A program made the position numbers and the translations under genes. The notes under the pieces were generated by a model. That model was given only the letters and a program-made list of their open reading frames with translations, searched no databases and was not told where the DNA came from. From Pedobacter sp. AK013 (GTDB lineage: Bacteria > Bacteroidota > Bacteroidia > Sphingobacteriales > Sphingobacteriaceae): 64,000 nt of DNA. Where the stretch lies: assembly GCF_014205835.1 (NCBI RefSeq), contig NZ_JACHCQ010000003.1, positions 222,501 through 286,500 on the forward strand, given 5' to 3'. Position 1 is the stretch's first letter, and every line of letters begins with the position of its first letter. Shown piece by piece: positions 35,684 through 44,363 of the stretch.

Positions 35684-35854
35684 TTAAGCTTTGGTTACTT
35701 TGTGTGTGTGTTTTTTATGATGATGTTTTTTATGACTTTTTTTAGTCTGTGATTTTTCTGTAGTTGGTTTTACAGGTGCTGCAGTTTGCGCATTAACCGT
35801 TGCGAAGGTAAACATGGCTAATAAAGCGATGCTTAAAACTTTAATTGCTTTCAT
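35684..35854 (-). CDS. Small secreted His/Lys-rich peptide
   Basis: A 56-residue frame begins with a signal peptide (MKAIKVLSIALLAMFTFATV, cleavage near NAQ) and ends in a strongly basic tail rich in Lys and His (KKSHKKHHHKKHTHK). The mature peptide is only about 33 residues. It has its own downstream terminator, which supports it being a real gene. The His cluster could bind metal ions such as zinc, copper or nickel; that is an inference from composition only. Confidence 0.7.
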   Translation of the reverse strand: MKAIKVLSIALLAMFTFATVNAQTAAPVKPTTEKSQTKKSHKKHHHKKHTHKVTKA

Positions 35855-35994
35855 TTTTCAAGTTGATTAATAATGAATAAACCTTGTTATTTTTTTATTA
35901 AATCTCGAAAATCAAGATGAAGATTTAGTGAATAATTCTCGCATCGTCATTTAATTTTTATACTCTTTTTGAAGTTAAAAAATATCTCTTTTAT

Positions 35995-36378
35995 CTAAGG
36001 CAAATAGAAATCAAGACCATACAATACTTTTTTATTGGTCAAAATTTGTTCACTGATTACCTTTCCATCAACTAAAACTTTAAATTCACCCCTGGCTTTA
36101 TCGCCTTTGGCAGTAATTTTTATATGCCCATTACTTCCTGGTTTTAATGTAAGTACCTTTTCCCATCTCCCTTTAATACTTTTTAATTTTTGCCGCTTTC
36201 CATTTTCATCAATATAAGAAATCTTTGCTGTTGTGTTTTCATTTAAGAAGGCTTGATAGCTTACTACATAACTTTCCTTCTGAGGAACATCTATTTTTCC
36301 TTTTTTTAAATAATGCATGCTCAAAGAGCAGCCACTCATAACAGTAATCAGCAAAAGACAAGCGAGAATATTTTTCAT
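35995..36378 (-). CDS. Small lipoprotein, MmpS-like fold (paralogue 1)
   Basis: This 127-residue protein has a lipobox (VMSGCSLS, Cys17) and a beta-rich domain. It is a clear paralogue of the next gene upstream: both share GKIDVPQKESY, ISY-DE, a WE-VTLK segment and KVLVDGKVISE or KILVDGKVVSE. The pattern recalls the MmpS/immunoglobulin-like accessory family, but that assignment is tentative. It probably faces the periplasm. Confidence 0.7.
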   Translation of the reverse strand: MKNILACLLLITVMSGCSLSMHYLKKGKIDVPQKESYVVSYQAFLNENTTAKISYIDENGKRQKLKSIKGRWEKVLTLKPGSNGHIKITAKGDKARGEFKVLVDGKVISEQILTNKKVLYGLDFYLP

Positions 36379-36460
36379 TTTATGGGGGTTTAGATCAGTA
36401 TGACGAGAATTTTAATGGAATGGTTGCAAGGTGCCAAAAATGATTGCGTAAAATAGCTAC

Positions 36461-36859
36461 TTACGGCAAATCGAATAAGAAAGTATAATTTAGCTTCTTT
36501 CCGCTCAATGTATATTCCGAAACTACTTTTCCATCAACCAGAATTTTATACTCGCCTTTAGCACTTGCTTTAGCAGTAGCGAATGTTTTGAGCTGAACAT
36601 GTGTACCCGATTTTAATGTGACGCGCTGTTCCCAGGCGCCACTTACTCCTGTTAATTCGGTTTGCTTTGCAGTTTCGTCGGTATAGCTTATATCAGCCCT
36701 CAAACGATCGCCGAAATTGGCCTGATATACCACTTGATAACTTTCTTTTTGTGGCACATCTATTTTACCCCTCGAATTCGAATAAACGGTGGTAATATTT
36801 ACAAGGGAGCAACTGCTTAAAACAAGCATCAGCAAAAAGCAATAGAAAATATTTTTCAT
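36461..36859 (-). CDS. Small lipoprotein, MmpS-like fold (paralogue 2)
   Basis: The 132-residue protein has lipobox Cys17 (VLSSCSLV) and the same beta-rich domain as the gene 82 bp downstream. It has a few extra residues before GKIDVPQKESY and a different C-terminus (LNYTFLFDLP). The two genes are a tandem duplication. Function unknown; a binding or accessory role in the envelope is inferred. Confidence 0.7.
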   Translation of the reverse strand: MKNIFYCFLLMLVLSSCSLVNITTVYSNSRGKIDVPQKESYQVVYQANFGDRLRADISYTDETAKQTELTGVSGAWEQRVTLKSGTHVQLKTFATAKASAKGEYKILVDGKVVSEYTLSGKKLNYTFLFDLP

Positions 36860-36987
36860 TTGATAAGGTTTATACTAGGATGACGACCATTATCAGGGAA
36901 AGGTTGCAAAGGCGCTGGAAATATTTAATGAGAGCATGATGGAATGATAGATTTAATCGCTAACACATTCAGTCATTCGAAATTCAA

Positions 36988-37209
36988 TCATTTATGAAAC
37001 GTATCCAGATATAATTCTTCTACCTTTTTACGGGCCCAGGGCATTCTCCTTAAGAATTTTAAACTGGATTTAATGCTCTGGTTATTGTTAAAACAATCGA
37101 TTCTGATCAGTGCTCCCAATTTTTCCCAACCATAGTGCACCTGCAGATCGGTTACAATTTTCTCTAAGGTAATACCATGTAATGGATTGTTTTTTTGCTC
37201 TTCGGCCAT
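36988..37209 (-). CDS. VF530-family (DUF2132) DNA-binding-like protein
   Basis: The 73-residue protein matches the VF530 family closely: [20 protein letters not shown] (8-27), then [20 protein letters not shown] and [10 protein letters not shown]. The family fold is a small helical domain described as DNA-binding from structure, with no defined cellular role. It follows the methyltransferase gene by 20 bp, so the two are probably an operon. Confidence 0.88.
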   Translation of the reverse strand: MAEEQKNNPLHGITLEKIVTDLQVHYGWEKLGALIRIDCFNNNQSIKSSLKFLRRMPWARKKVEELYLDTFHK

Positions 37210-37229
37210 ATAGCAAAGTTAAGGCAAAA

Positions 37230-37841
37230 TTATCGGGGTTTATACTGTGCCATCCAAACATTTGCACCACCGCAATCGGGATCATTTATTTTGTGCCTAA
37301 GCACTTCAAATTGGTTTGATTGTAGTAAAGTTTGATATTCTGCAGTCGCTAAAGAAGCATGAAAAAGATTTTCGCCGCCATTCATTCCCCATACCTCTCC
37401 CCTTTCTGTTCCTGATGTAAACAATAAAATACCGCTGGGTTTAAGGTGATGTTTAAAAATATCAAACATATTCGGCTGATCATCGGCAGGGAGATGAAAA
37501 AAACTATGCCATGCAATAATCGCATCAAATTTTTCGTCGAGATCGAGTTCACGCATATCTTTTAGCATAAACCTGATAGATGGGAAATTGATTTTTGCCA
37601 GCTCGATCATTTGCTGGCTGGCATCCACTCCTAAAACATTTATCCCGTGGTTGATAAAATATTCCAATATGGGTTTCCCATCACCACAGCCCAGGTCCAA
37701 AACCTTTGCATCCTGTGGAAGGTGTTGGTGGATATCATTTAGATAAGCTTTTTCTACCGAATCGGCATAGCGGTTTTCGGCAAACCAGCGGCCTATCTTG
37801 TTGTAAACTTTGTAAACGTTTTTGCTTTCTCCTTTTTCCAT
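37230..37841 (-). CDS. Class I SAM-dependent methyltransferase
   Basis: This 203-residue protein has motif I VLDLGCGDGKPI (47-58), the acidic end of strand beta2 in NVLGVDASQQMIELA, and motif IV FDAIIAWHSFFHLP, all typical of class I methyltransferases. The substrate is unknown. It lies directly upstream of the VF530 gene and downstream of the repeat cluster. Confidence 0.88.
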   Translation of the reverse strand: MEKGESKNVYKVYNKIGRWFAENRYADSVEKAYLNDIHQHLPQDAKVLDLGCGDGKPILEYFINHGINVLGVDASQQMIELAKINFPSIRFMLKDMRELDLDEKFDAIIAWHSFFHLPADDQPNMFDIFKHHLKPSGILLFTSGTERGEVWGMNGGENLFHASLATAEYQTLLQSNQFEVLRHKINDPDCGGANVWMAQYKPR

Positions 37842-37945
37842 CCTTATAATTTCGATTATTATTGATTTTAATTTAAAGTTTTAAAATATTCGGAACGTTA
37901 CCTTATGCTTTAGTAACACCAAATTAATCATATTTATATTTTTTA

Positions 37946-38180
37946 TTGGAAACAAACGTACAATGGTTCTTGGCAAATGCAGTCCTGCCATCCGCTTTAT
38001 TCCGTTGCTCTTCATGCCCGCTACTGTCAAGGTTTAGGACGAAAGGCCTGTTCCTGGCAATGTGCCATAAGCATTTAACTATTGTAACTAAACCCGATCA
38101 AAGTGGTTCCGGTTCTTCACCGGAAGTGACGGAGAGCGGGACTGAAGACCGCCAAAAGAATCTGACTGTTCATTTCCTAA
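37946..38180 (+). repeat. Structured ~235-bp repeat, copy A
   Basis: The element begins TTGGAAACAAACG and ends GTTCATTTCCTAA, imperfect terminal inverted repeats. Stems that fit the sequence are CAGT (37980-37983) with ACTG (38023-38026), GGTTTAG (38031-38037) with CTAAACC (38088-38094), and TTCCGGT (38107-38113) with ACCGGAA (38119-38125). Copy B aligns along the whole length. No convincing protein is encoded. Confidence 0.65.
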
Positions 38181-38201
38181 GCCTAAGTATTATTTTTTTT
38201 A

Positions 38202-38435
38202 TTTGAAAACGAACGGCTAGTGCTTATGGCTTTGCAGCCCCGCCATCCGCTTTACTCCGTTGCACTTCGTGTTCGCTGCTGTCGGGTTTATGATGAATGG
38301 CATGCACCCGGCGTGTAGCCAAAGCAGCTTAACCGCTGTAAATAAACCCGATTGTACAAATGCAGGTTTTTTCAATCTGCGGAAGAGAAAGGTATTGAAA
38401 AACCGCCAAAAGAGCAGAACTTTTCATTTCCAAAA
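38202..38435 (+). repeat. Structured ~235-bp repeat, copy B
   Basis: The element begins TTTGAAAACGAACG and ends TTCATTTCCAAAA, matching copy A in order, length and structure. Equivalent stems have different bases: CAGC (38235-38238) with GCTG (38278-38281), and CGGGTTTAT (38283-38291) with ATAAACCCG (38342-38350). GGTTTTTTCAAT (38365-38376) pairs with ATTGAAAAACC (38394-38404). Blocks such as GCCATCCGCTTTA and GACCGCCAAAAGA-like sequence are shared with copy A. Confidence 0.65.
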
Positions 38436-38471
38436 CAATACCAGTTTAACAATTGTAACCGGGTTTATAAA

Positions 38472-38879
38472 TTAACCAACAGCCGTAGCATCAATTTCGA
38501 TCAGCATTCCATCTAAGGCTAATCTTTGTACCGGAATAAGCGTGTTTACAGGGAATTTCTGATCAGTCCATATTTTACCCGATTCCTCGATCAAGATCTT
38601 ATGTTTCACTTCATCATAATCTACTACCAATGTTGTCAACTTTGCAATGTTGGCCATGGTTAAATTTTTGCTTTTTAAAGCTAAGGCAAGATTTTCTAAA
38701 ACAATGACTACCTGTGTCCTAAAATCATCGCTCAATATGCCATCTGTTCTGCTACCGCCCTGCCCTGCAACAAACACCAGCTGGCTTTCTGCTGAAACGG
38801 AAGCTACGTGAGAGTAGCCATGTGGACGGGGATCGTATATACCAGCGGGATTGGTAATTTCTAATGTGGTCTTTTCCAT
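38472..38879 (-). CDS. RidA family (YjgF/YER057c/UK114) protein
   Basis: This 135-residue protein has the RidA fold signatures: GYSHVASVSAESQLVFVAGQ near residues 21-40, MANIAKLTTLVVDY in the middle and the IPVQRLALDGMLIEIDATAV end, where a conserved Arg and Glu line the trimer active site. RidA hydrolyses reactive 2-aminoacrylate and related imines. This sequence is one of the diverged, non-archetypal subgroups, so its exact substrate is uncertain. It stands alone. Confidence 0.85.
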   Translation of the reverse strand: MEKTTLEITNPAGIYDPRPHGYSHVASVSAESQLVFVAGQGGSRTDGILSDDFRTQVVIVLENLALALKSKNLTMANIAKLTTLVVDYDEVKHKILIEESGKIWTDQKFPVNTLIPVQRLALDGMLIEIDATAVG

Positions 38880-38944
38880 ATCTGTAATTTATATCCGCTA
38901 AATTATCTGATAGTTTTCCCTAAACCGTCGGTTGTTTGCAATAA

Positions 38945-38978
38945 AAAGCCTCCTGATTTTAAAAAATCAGGAGGCTTT
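38945..38978 (-). terminator. Terminator of the M1 peptidase gene
   Basis: AAAGCCTCCTGATTTT (38945-38960) and AAAATCAGGAGGCTTT (38963-38978) form a perfect 16-bp stem. On the minus strand it ends in a T-run. It begins 20 bp past the peptidase stop. Confidence 0.8.
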
Positions 38979-38998
38979 AATTAATTATTCAGGTTAAA

Positions 38999-40984
38999 TT
39001 AGTTACCTGAAGCTGTCCAGGTATTATTATCCGTATTCGAATCTGGTAATACTTTATTAGGATCTAAAGTAACTGATTCAATCTCTTCAGTTGTTGGATA
39101 ACGTACCAACCAACTCGTGTTTTTCATCCAAACATCAACCGGAACTTTTACGATATCCGTTTTACCGCTTTTGGTTTTAATCTGCAGGATAATTGGCATT
39201 GGCATTTTCTCGAGGTTTACAACTTTAATTGTGTAACCTACCAATTTATCATCTTGCTTAACAGCCTCAACACCAGCAATACCTTGGTCCATTTTCCAAT
39301 TGTTTAACCACCAGCTTCTCCAGAACCAGGCTAAATCTTCACCTGCACCATTCTCCATAGAACGGAAGAAATCAAATGGTGTTGGATGTTTAAATGCCCA
39401 GTTTTTAATGTATTGACGGAAAGCGTAATCAAAACGGTCTTCACCTAAAATCTGATTTCTCAAAATATCTAGTCCCCATCCTGGTTTAAAATATAAATTA
39501 ACACCGATATTACGTTCTGCCATACCATCAGGCATTAACATTATGTTTTCATAAACCGGGTTTCCAATGTTTGTTTTACCAACTTTATTCATATCAGTTG
39601 GTGGAGTAGCATACTCGCCCTTATTAAAACTACTTTTAGAAATACCGTTTATAAAGGTATTAAAGCCTTCATCCATCCAACCATATTTACGCTCGTTAGA
39701 GCCTACAATCATGGGGAACCAGGTATGACCAAATTCGTGATCAATTACACCCCAAGCGCTAGCTTTTTTAGCTTTCCAGCCACAAAATACGATACCAGGG
39801 TATTCCATACCACCTACATTGGTAGCCACGTTAACGGCCATTGGATACGGGTACTCAAACCATTTCGTAGAATAATGCTCAATAGTAGATTTTACATATT
39901 CTACTCCACGGCCATATGCATCTTCGCCATTGCTTTCTACCGGTTGTGCAGAAACTGCTAAAGCTTTTTTACCACTCGGCAAATTAATTTTTGCGGCATC
40001 CAACACAAAAGATTTAGATGAAGCCCAGGCGGCATCGCGTGCATTTAAGATTTTAAATTTCCAGGTTAACTTATCTTTTGCCGGACGGGATTGTGGATTG
40101 GTCACCTCTGCTTCAGTGCGGATGTGAACGGTAGCATCACTGGTTTTAGCTGCATTCCATCTTTGTAGTTGTTCTGGTGTAAAAACTTCTGCAGGGTTTA
40201 ATAATTCGCCAGATCCCATCACAATATGGCTTGCTGGTGCAGTAATGGCAAAATTAATATCGCCATACTCGCAATAAAACTCTCCACCGCCCCAATATGG
40301 CAGGGTATTCCATCCTATTACATCATCATACACGCACATCCTTGGAAACCACTGTGCAACGGCAAAAATTTCGCCGTTTTTTGTAGTTAAATGTCCTGTT
40401 CTGTCCGATCCCTCTTTGGGTATAACAAAAGAATAATCCATTTTAACAGTTACAATATCGCCATTGGCTGCCATTGGTTGGTCTAAACGGATCTGCATGC
40501 GCGTATCTTCTACCAAAGAAGTAAATTTTACCGCTGTAGCTTTTTGCGAAACACTGATATTCTGGATTTTATAACCACCATCAAATTTTTCGCCTTGGGC
40601 ACCGTAACGGCTACGGGCTGGTGTAATGGCATAGCCACGCGAGGTTTCTTTAAAGGTATTCTGATCTAATTGCAGCCATAAATAGGGTAATTTATCGGGA
40701 CTGTTGTTTTTGTAAGTAATTGTAACAGTACCCGTAACCATGTTTTTTGTTTCGTCTAGACTAGCTGTAATGTTATAGTCAACGCGATTTTGCCAATATT
40801 TTGGTCCTGGTGCGCCAATTGCAGAGCGGAATTCATTTCCGTTTTGCGTATAAAACAGTGGTCCAAAGGCTTCAGCAGGGTTATAGTTGGTAGCTGGCGC
40901 AGGTGTTGTGGTTTGCTGGGCTGATGCAGAAAAGGCAAAAACGCAACAAACCAAACAAAAAGTTATTAGTTTAGTAAATTTCAT
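38999..40984 (-). CDS. M1 family metallopeptidase, secreted
   Basis: The 661-residue protein has a signal peptide (ends near SASAQQ) and the M1 zinc site HEFGH near residue 411 ([14 protein letters not shown]) followed by the third ligand Glu in WMDEGFNTF. The family GAMEN exopeptidase motif appears as NVGGMEYPG, changed at several positions, so classical aminopeptidase activity is less certain. The N-terminal beta-sandwich with [13 protein letters not shown] fits the family. It is likely periplasmic or surface-linked and monocistronic. Confidence 0.88.
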   Translation of the reverse strand: MKFTKLITFCLVCCVFAFSASAQQTTTPAPATNYNPAEAFGPLFYTQNGNEFRSAIGAPGPKYWQNRVDYNITASLDETKNMVTGTVTITYKNNSPDKLPYLWLQLDQNTFKETSRGYAITPARSRYGAQGEKFDGGYKIQNISVSQKATAVKFTSLVEDTRMQIRLDQPMAANGDIVTVKMDYSFVIPKEGSDRTGHLTTKNGEIFAVAQWFPRMCVYDDVIGWNTLPYWGGGEFYCEYGDINFAITAPASHIVMGSGELLNPAEVFTPEQLQRWNAAKTSDATVHIRTEAEVTNPQSRPAKDKLTWKFKILNARDAAWASSKSFVLDAAKINLPSGKKALAVSAQPVESNGEDAYGRGVEYVKSTIEHYSTKWFEYPYPMAVNVATNVGGMEYPGIVFCGWKAKKASAWGVIDHEFGHTWFPMIVGSNERKYGWMDEGFNTFINGISKSSFNKGEYATPPTDMNKVGKTNIGNPVYENIMLMPDGMAERNIGVNLYFKPGWGLDILRNQILGEDRFDYAFRQYIKNWAFKHPTPFDFFRSMENGAGEDLAWFWRSWWLNNWKMDQGIAGVEAVKQDDKLVGYTIKVVNLEKMPMPIILQIKTKSGKTDIVKVPVDVWMKNTSWLVRYPTTEEIESVTLDPNKVLPDSNTDNNTWTASGN

Positions 40985-41021
40985 GATAATAATAAGGTAT
41001 AATCAGGTGGTAAATATAAAA

Positions 41022-41051
41022 AATAACCACATATAGATTTATATGTGGTTA
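41022..41051 (-). terminator. Terminator of the regulatory-domain protein gene
   Basis: ATAACCACATATA (41022-41034) and TATATGTGGTTAT (41039-41051) form a perfect 13-bp stem with a 4-base loop. On the minus strand it is followed by TTTTTT. It lies 50 bp past the gene ending at 41102 and also shields the M1 peptidase gene. Confidence 0.75.
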
Positions 41052-41101
41052 TAATGTTACCAATAACGGTTAAATTGATACCGTTTAGTAATTATTGTGT
41101 A

Positions 41102-41842
41102 TTAATTTGCTTTTAACTTGGGTAAATCCTGTAGTTTTCTTTCTTGTGGCGTTAATTTTTTCCATGCTACAAAGGCTCGGGAGATATAATAAGCATAACG
41201 GTATGGCCTTTCTGCTTTTACTGTTTCAACTGAAGGGCGATAAATAATCATGAAGTTTTTCAGCTCTTCTCCCTCTAACTTGGTCATATCCGTAATGGCC
41301 TTTGCAGTAAAGTTCTCGTCAATTTCCTGGAGATATATTTCCTTTTCTTCTATATCGGCTTCTTTTCGCTGTTGTCTTCTATATTTGCCATAGCCAAGAT
41401 TTAGGTTTAAGCCTCCAACCTTATCGGTCATACGTTTACGGTTTAGGTTTCCTCCGGTACTTAATAGCGTATATTTTTCAGCCAATGGATCTTTTGCATC
41501 TGTAATCTGACTATTCATCCGCACTGCCGTAATATCTACATCTTTCAAATTATTTGTTTTAACCGGAAGATATATCGTTCTATTTAACAAGTTGGTTAAG
41601 TAAAGCGTATCTGTATGATAACCGACAGCAGAAAACTCTATCAGATCGCCAATATTGGCACCAATGGTATACTTTCCTTCTTTATTTGTACTGGTCGATT
41701 TTTTACTGTTCAGGTTTCTGATACTAACACCAGGGAGAGAAAGCGTTTTTTTCGAATAGTCGAAAACTGTACCTGTAGTTACCGTTTGGGCAAAAACGCC
41801 AATCGGCAGGGCAAGCAATAGAAAAATGATCAGTTTGTACAT
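41102..41842 (-). CDS. Secreted protein with carboxypeptidase-like regulatory domain
   Basis: I start at the ATG at 41842 (246 residues, MYKLIIFLLLALPIGVFAQ), which begins a clear signal peptide; the upstream 15 codons do not. A regulatory-like beta-sandwich follows (VTTGTVFDYSKKTLSLPGVS to TIYLPVKTN, about residues 20-108). The C-terminal half is charged and helical (LNLNLGYGKYRRQQRKEADI) and belongs to no family I recognise. This layout is common among Bacteroidota envelope proteins. Confidence 0.75.
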   Translation of the reverse strand: MYKLIIFLLLALPIGVFAQTVTTGTVFDYSKKTLSLPGVSIRNLNSKKSTSTNKEGKYTIGANIGDLIEFSAVGYHTDTLYLTNLLNRTIYLPVKTNNLKDVDITAVRMNSQITDAKDPLAEKYTLLSTGGNLNRKRMTDKVGGLNLNLGYGKYRRQQRKEADIEEKEIYLQEIDENFTAKAITDMTKLEGEELKNFMIIYRPSVETVKAERPYRYAYYISRAFVAWKKLTPQERKLQDLPKLKAN

Positions 41843-41910
41843 ATTCAAAAGTAACTTAGTTCGACATTTAAAAGCTGCATTTAACAAACTTTAACATTAG
41901 AACAATTGAA

Positions 41911-42258
41911 TTAGATTAGTGTTTTTAAATAATTTTCATCGTCAAATCCAATTAATATAGCTTTGTTGTTTTGCTCAATAACCGGGCGTTTTATTGCACT
42001 GGTATTTTCTTTTAAATAAGCAATTGCCAAATCTTGGTTATCGATTTTGGCTTGCTCTTCTTTAGTTAGTTTTTTCCAGGTTAAACCTTTACGGTTTAAT
42101 ACTGTTTCCCAACCGAAGGTATTGCACCATTCGTTTAACTTTTCTGCCGTAATGCCTTTTTTCTTGAAATCGTGAAATTCAAAATCAACTTGATGTGCTT
42201 TTAACCAATCGAGCGACTTTTTAACTGTATTGCAATTAGGAATTCCGTAAACGGTCAT
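41911..42258 (-). CDS. ArsC/Spx family (YffB-like) protein
   Basis: Starting at 42258 gives 115 residues (MTVYGIPNCNTVKKSLDWLK). The longer frame adds 23 residues without family similarity. The thioredoxin-like fold has the single active-site Cys in PNCNTVKK near residue 9, and the C-terminal motif IKRPVIEQNNKAILIGFDD is typical. These proteins resemble arsenate reductase but usually have another, undefined thiol-linked role; Spx-like polymerase binding is not indicated. Confidence 0.85.
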   Translation of the reverse strand: MTVYGIPNCNTVKKSLDWLKAHQVDFEFHDFKKKGITAEKLNEWCNTFGWETVLNRKGLTWKKLTKEEQAKIDNQDLAIAYLKENTSAIKRPVIEQNNKAILIGFDDENYLKTLI

Positions 42259-42444
42259 ATTGAATGAATGAATTTTGAAGCGTGAATAATAAATGGAAAA
42301 TGTATAATGGAGAAACCAACCCAACAATCCGCTTCAAAGATAATAAAATTGTTTATCAGTGGTGCTGGATATTACTATCCTACATTAGTGAACAATCGGA
42401 TGGGAACATCCAACTACATATAAATAACATTTAGTTACAAATAA

Positions 42445-42491
42445 AGAGTTGTCAACTTTCTAGCGAGCGGACGATGAAAGTTGACAACTCT
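42445..42491. repeat. Perfect 16-bp inverted repeat
   Basis: AGAGTTGTCAACTTTC (42445-42460) and GAAAGTTGACAACTCT (42476-42491) are exact reverse complements around a 15-base spacer. Each arm itself contains the near-palindrome GTTGTCAAC. It lies in the 350-bp stretch between the ArsC-like gene and the histidine kinase gene, about 115 bp before the kinase start. It could be a terminator-like hairpin or a dispersed repeat. Nothing else was seen in that stretch. Confidence 0.65.
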
Positions 42492-42606
42492 ACAATCCGC
42501 AATCCTATAAATCCTGCTCATTCGTCACATTTTTAACCCCATCCATCACATTTTAGGTATTTTGGCCGATTCTCTTTGTAAAATTGTGCCATTAATTTAG
42601 AACAAT

Positions 42607-44145
42607 ATGGTAATTCTTTCAGGTACCCCATCCACAATAAAAACCAAAAACATCAACCAACTTGAGTTTTGGATTTCTACAACGTTATATATTCTGGCGT
42701 TGATCAGTATTTGTACGCAAATTACTTATGGATCTGGCGGATCGTACCGTTTCTCTGAAAACTCGATCGACTATAGTATCATGGAGAATTTTTTCCTTCC
42801 CGAACTGTTTAAGATCAGCATTATCTATTTCAGTTTCTTGCTGTTCAATTTTGTCTCGATGCCCCAATTGGCCAGAAAGCAAAACATCGTTATGAACCTG
42901 ATTATCACGGTTGCTGTTACCGCTTTTTCTATTATTGCCTGGATGGTTGCCAATACCTATACGCAAGCATACAGAATTATTGAATATGATGATATAGATA
43001 AAGCCTACGATATGTTTTTTGGAGAAGCTTTTACCTATATCTTTTTTCTTTACCTGCTTTTTAATGCCTATTCTTATTTCAATGAGCGAGGGTTAGAACT
43101 GTTAAAAAGAATTCCCTTTTTAAAACATTACAATAACAACATCATTCCAGAAGTTTTTACCGTTACCAAAATCTGGTTGATTTCACTCATGATTTTTGCA
43201 GCCGTACTTTCGGTAAGAATAGATTACGAAATACTGATCGTTTGGGTAATTGTACCGCCCGTAAATATTTTTTTTGCTTTTTGTTCTATTTATTATATCA
43301 TTCCAAACCTTAGAAAAAATTTTAAAGGTTTTGGCCGGTATTTTTGGGGAAATGTAGGTTTAACCATTATCGTCTCATTACTATTGTTGATGGTCCTTAT
43401 CCCTTTTATGCGTAATGGCGGAGTGGTACCAGTTACCTTAATTTTAAATGCCATATGTTTAATCTGTATTACTACACCATCTGCCTGGTACATTTACAAG
43501 CATAAATTTGAAAAACTGAGCGAAATCCAGATGCTTAAAACAGAGTTAGGTAAATCGGATGCGAACCTGAATTTTTTAAAATCGCAGATCAATCCACACT
43601 TCTTATTCAATGCTTTAAATACGCTATTTGGAACAGCTTTACAGGAAAATGCAGAAAGGACTGGCGAGGGGATTCAGAAACTGGGCGATATGATGCGTTT
43701 TATGCTTCATGAAAATACTCAGGATAAAATTTCATTGACCCGTGAGCTAGAATACCTGAACAATTATATCGATTTACAAAAGTTACGCACCTCGCGTTCT
43801 GCGGATATCAGGATTGATACACATATTGAAGAACAGCTAAACAACCTGCAGATTACACCAATGTTATTGATTCCATTTATCGAAAATGCATTTAAACACG
43901 GCATCAGCCTGCAACAGCCTTCGTACATTAAAATTACCCTGCAAACCAAAGAAAAAACTTTATATTTTGACGTGAGCAACAGCATTTACACCAAGGCAGA
44001 TAACGACCCTGAGAAATTAAAAAGTGGCATCGGACTTGAAAATGTTAAACAACGCTTATCATTACTTTATTATGGAAAACACGAATTAATTATCCGCGAA
44101 AGTGCCAATGAGTTTTTTGTTCACTTAACTTTGCAGCTGGATTAG
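42607..44145 (+). CDS. LytS-type sensor histidine kinase
   Basis: This 512-residue protein has eight or so N-terminal membrane helices (residues about 15-300), then a His_kinase domain with NFLKSQINPHFLFNALNTLF, where His331 is the predicted phosphorylation site. An ATPase domain follows (IPFIENAFKHGI as N-box, SGIGLENVKQRLSLLY as G-box). This class pairs with LytTR response regulators, as the next gene shows. The signal sensed by the membrane part is unknown. A 218-bp gap with an inverted repeat separates the two genes. Confidence 0.93.
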   Translation: MVILSGTPSTIKTKNINQLEFWISTTLYILALISICTQITYGSGGSYRFSENSIDYSIMENFFLPELFKISIIYFSFLLFNFVSMPQLARKQNIVMNLIITVAVTAFSIIAWMVANTYTQAYRIIEYDDIDKAYDMFFGEAFTYIFFLYLLFNAYSYFNERGLELLKRIPFLKHYNNNIIPEVFTVTKIWLISLMIFAAVLSVRIDYEILIVWVIVPPVNIFFAFCSIYYIIPNLRKNFKGFGRYFWGNVGLTIIVSLLLLMVLIPFMRNGGVVPVTLILNAICLICITTPSAWYIYKHKFEKLSEIQMLKTELGKSDANLNFLKSQINPHFLFNALNTLFGTALQENAERTGEGIQKLGDMMRFMLHENTQDKISLTRELEYLNNYIDLQKLRTSRSADIRIDTHIEEQLNNLQITPMLLIPFIENAFKHGISLQQPSYIKITLQTKEKTLYFDVSNSIYTKADNDPEKLKSGIGLENVKQRLSLLYYGKHELIIRESANEFFVHLTLQLD

Positions 44146-44209
44146 TGATACGTATCTTTCAGAAATCAAATAACGAGTAAATAATTTATATTGATAAATT
44201 TGGACGATT

Positions 44210-44291
44210 CGTCATTTCGACTGGAGCGCAGCGTAATGGAGAAATCTTTCGCCGAAGTTTAAAAGATTTCTCCACTACGGTCGAAATGACG
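44210..44291. repeat. Dispersed inverted repeat between kinase and regulator genes
   Basis: CGTCATTTCGAC (44210-44221) pairs with GTCGAAATGACG (44280-44291). Inside, GGAGAAATCTTT (44238-44249) pairs with AAAGATTTCTCC (44262-44273). Related sequence, with GGAGAAATCT and AGATTTCTCC arms, occurs at about 56435-56502. The element appears to have inserted between the two genes of one operon. Confidence 0.7.
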
Positions 44292-44363
44292 ATCGCCTTT
44301 GAGCTACAAGAGATGCTTCCTTCGTCAGCATGACAGAAGAGATAAAACAGAAAAAAACAAAAA

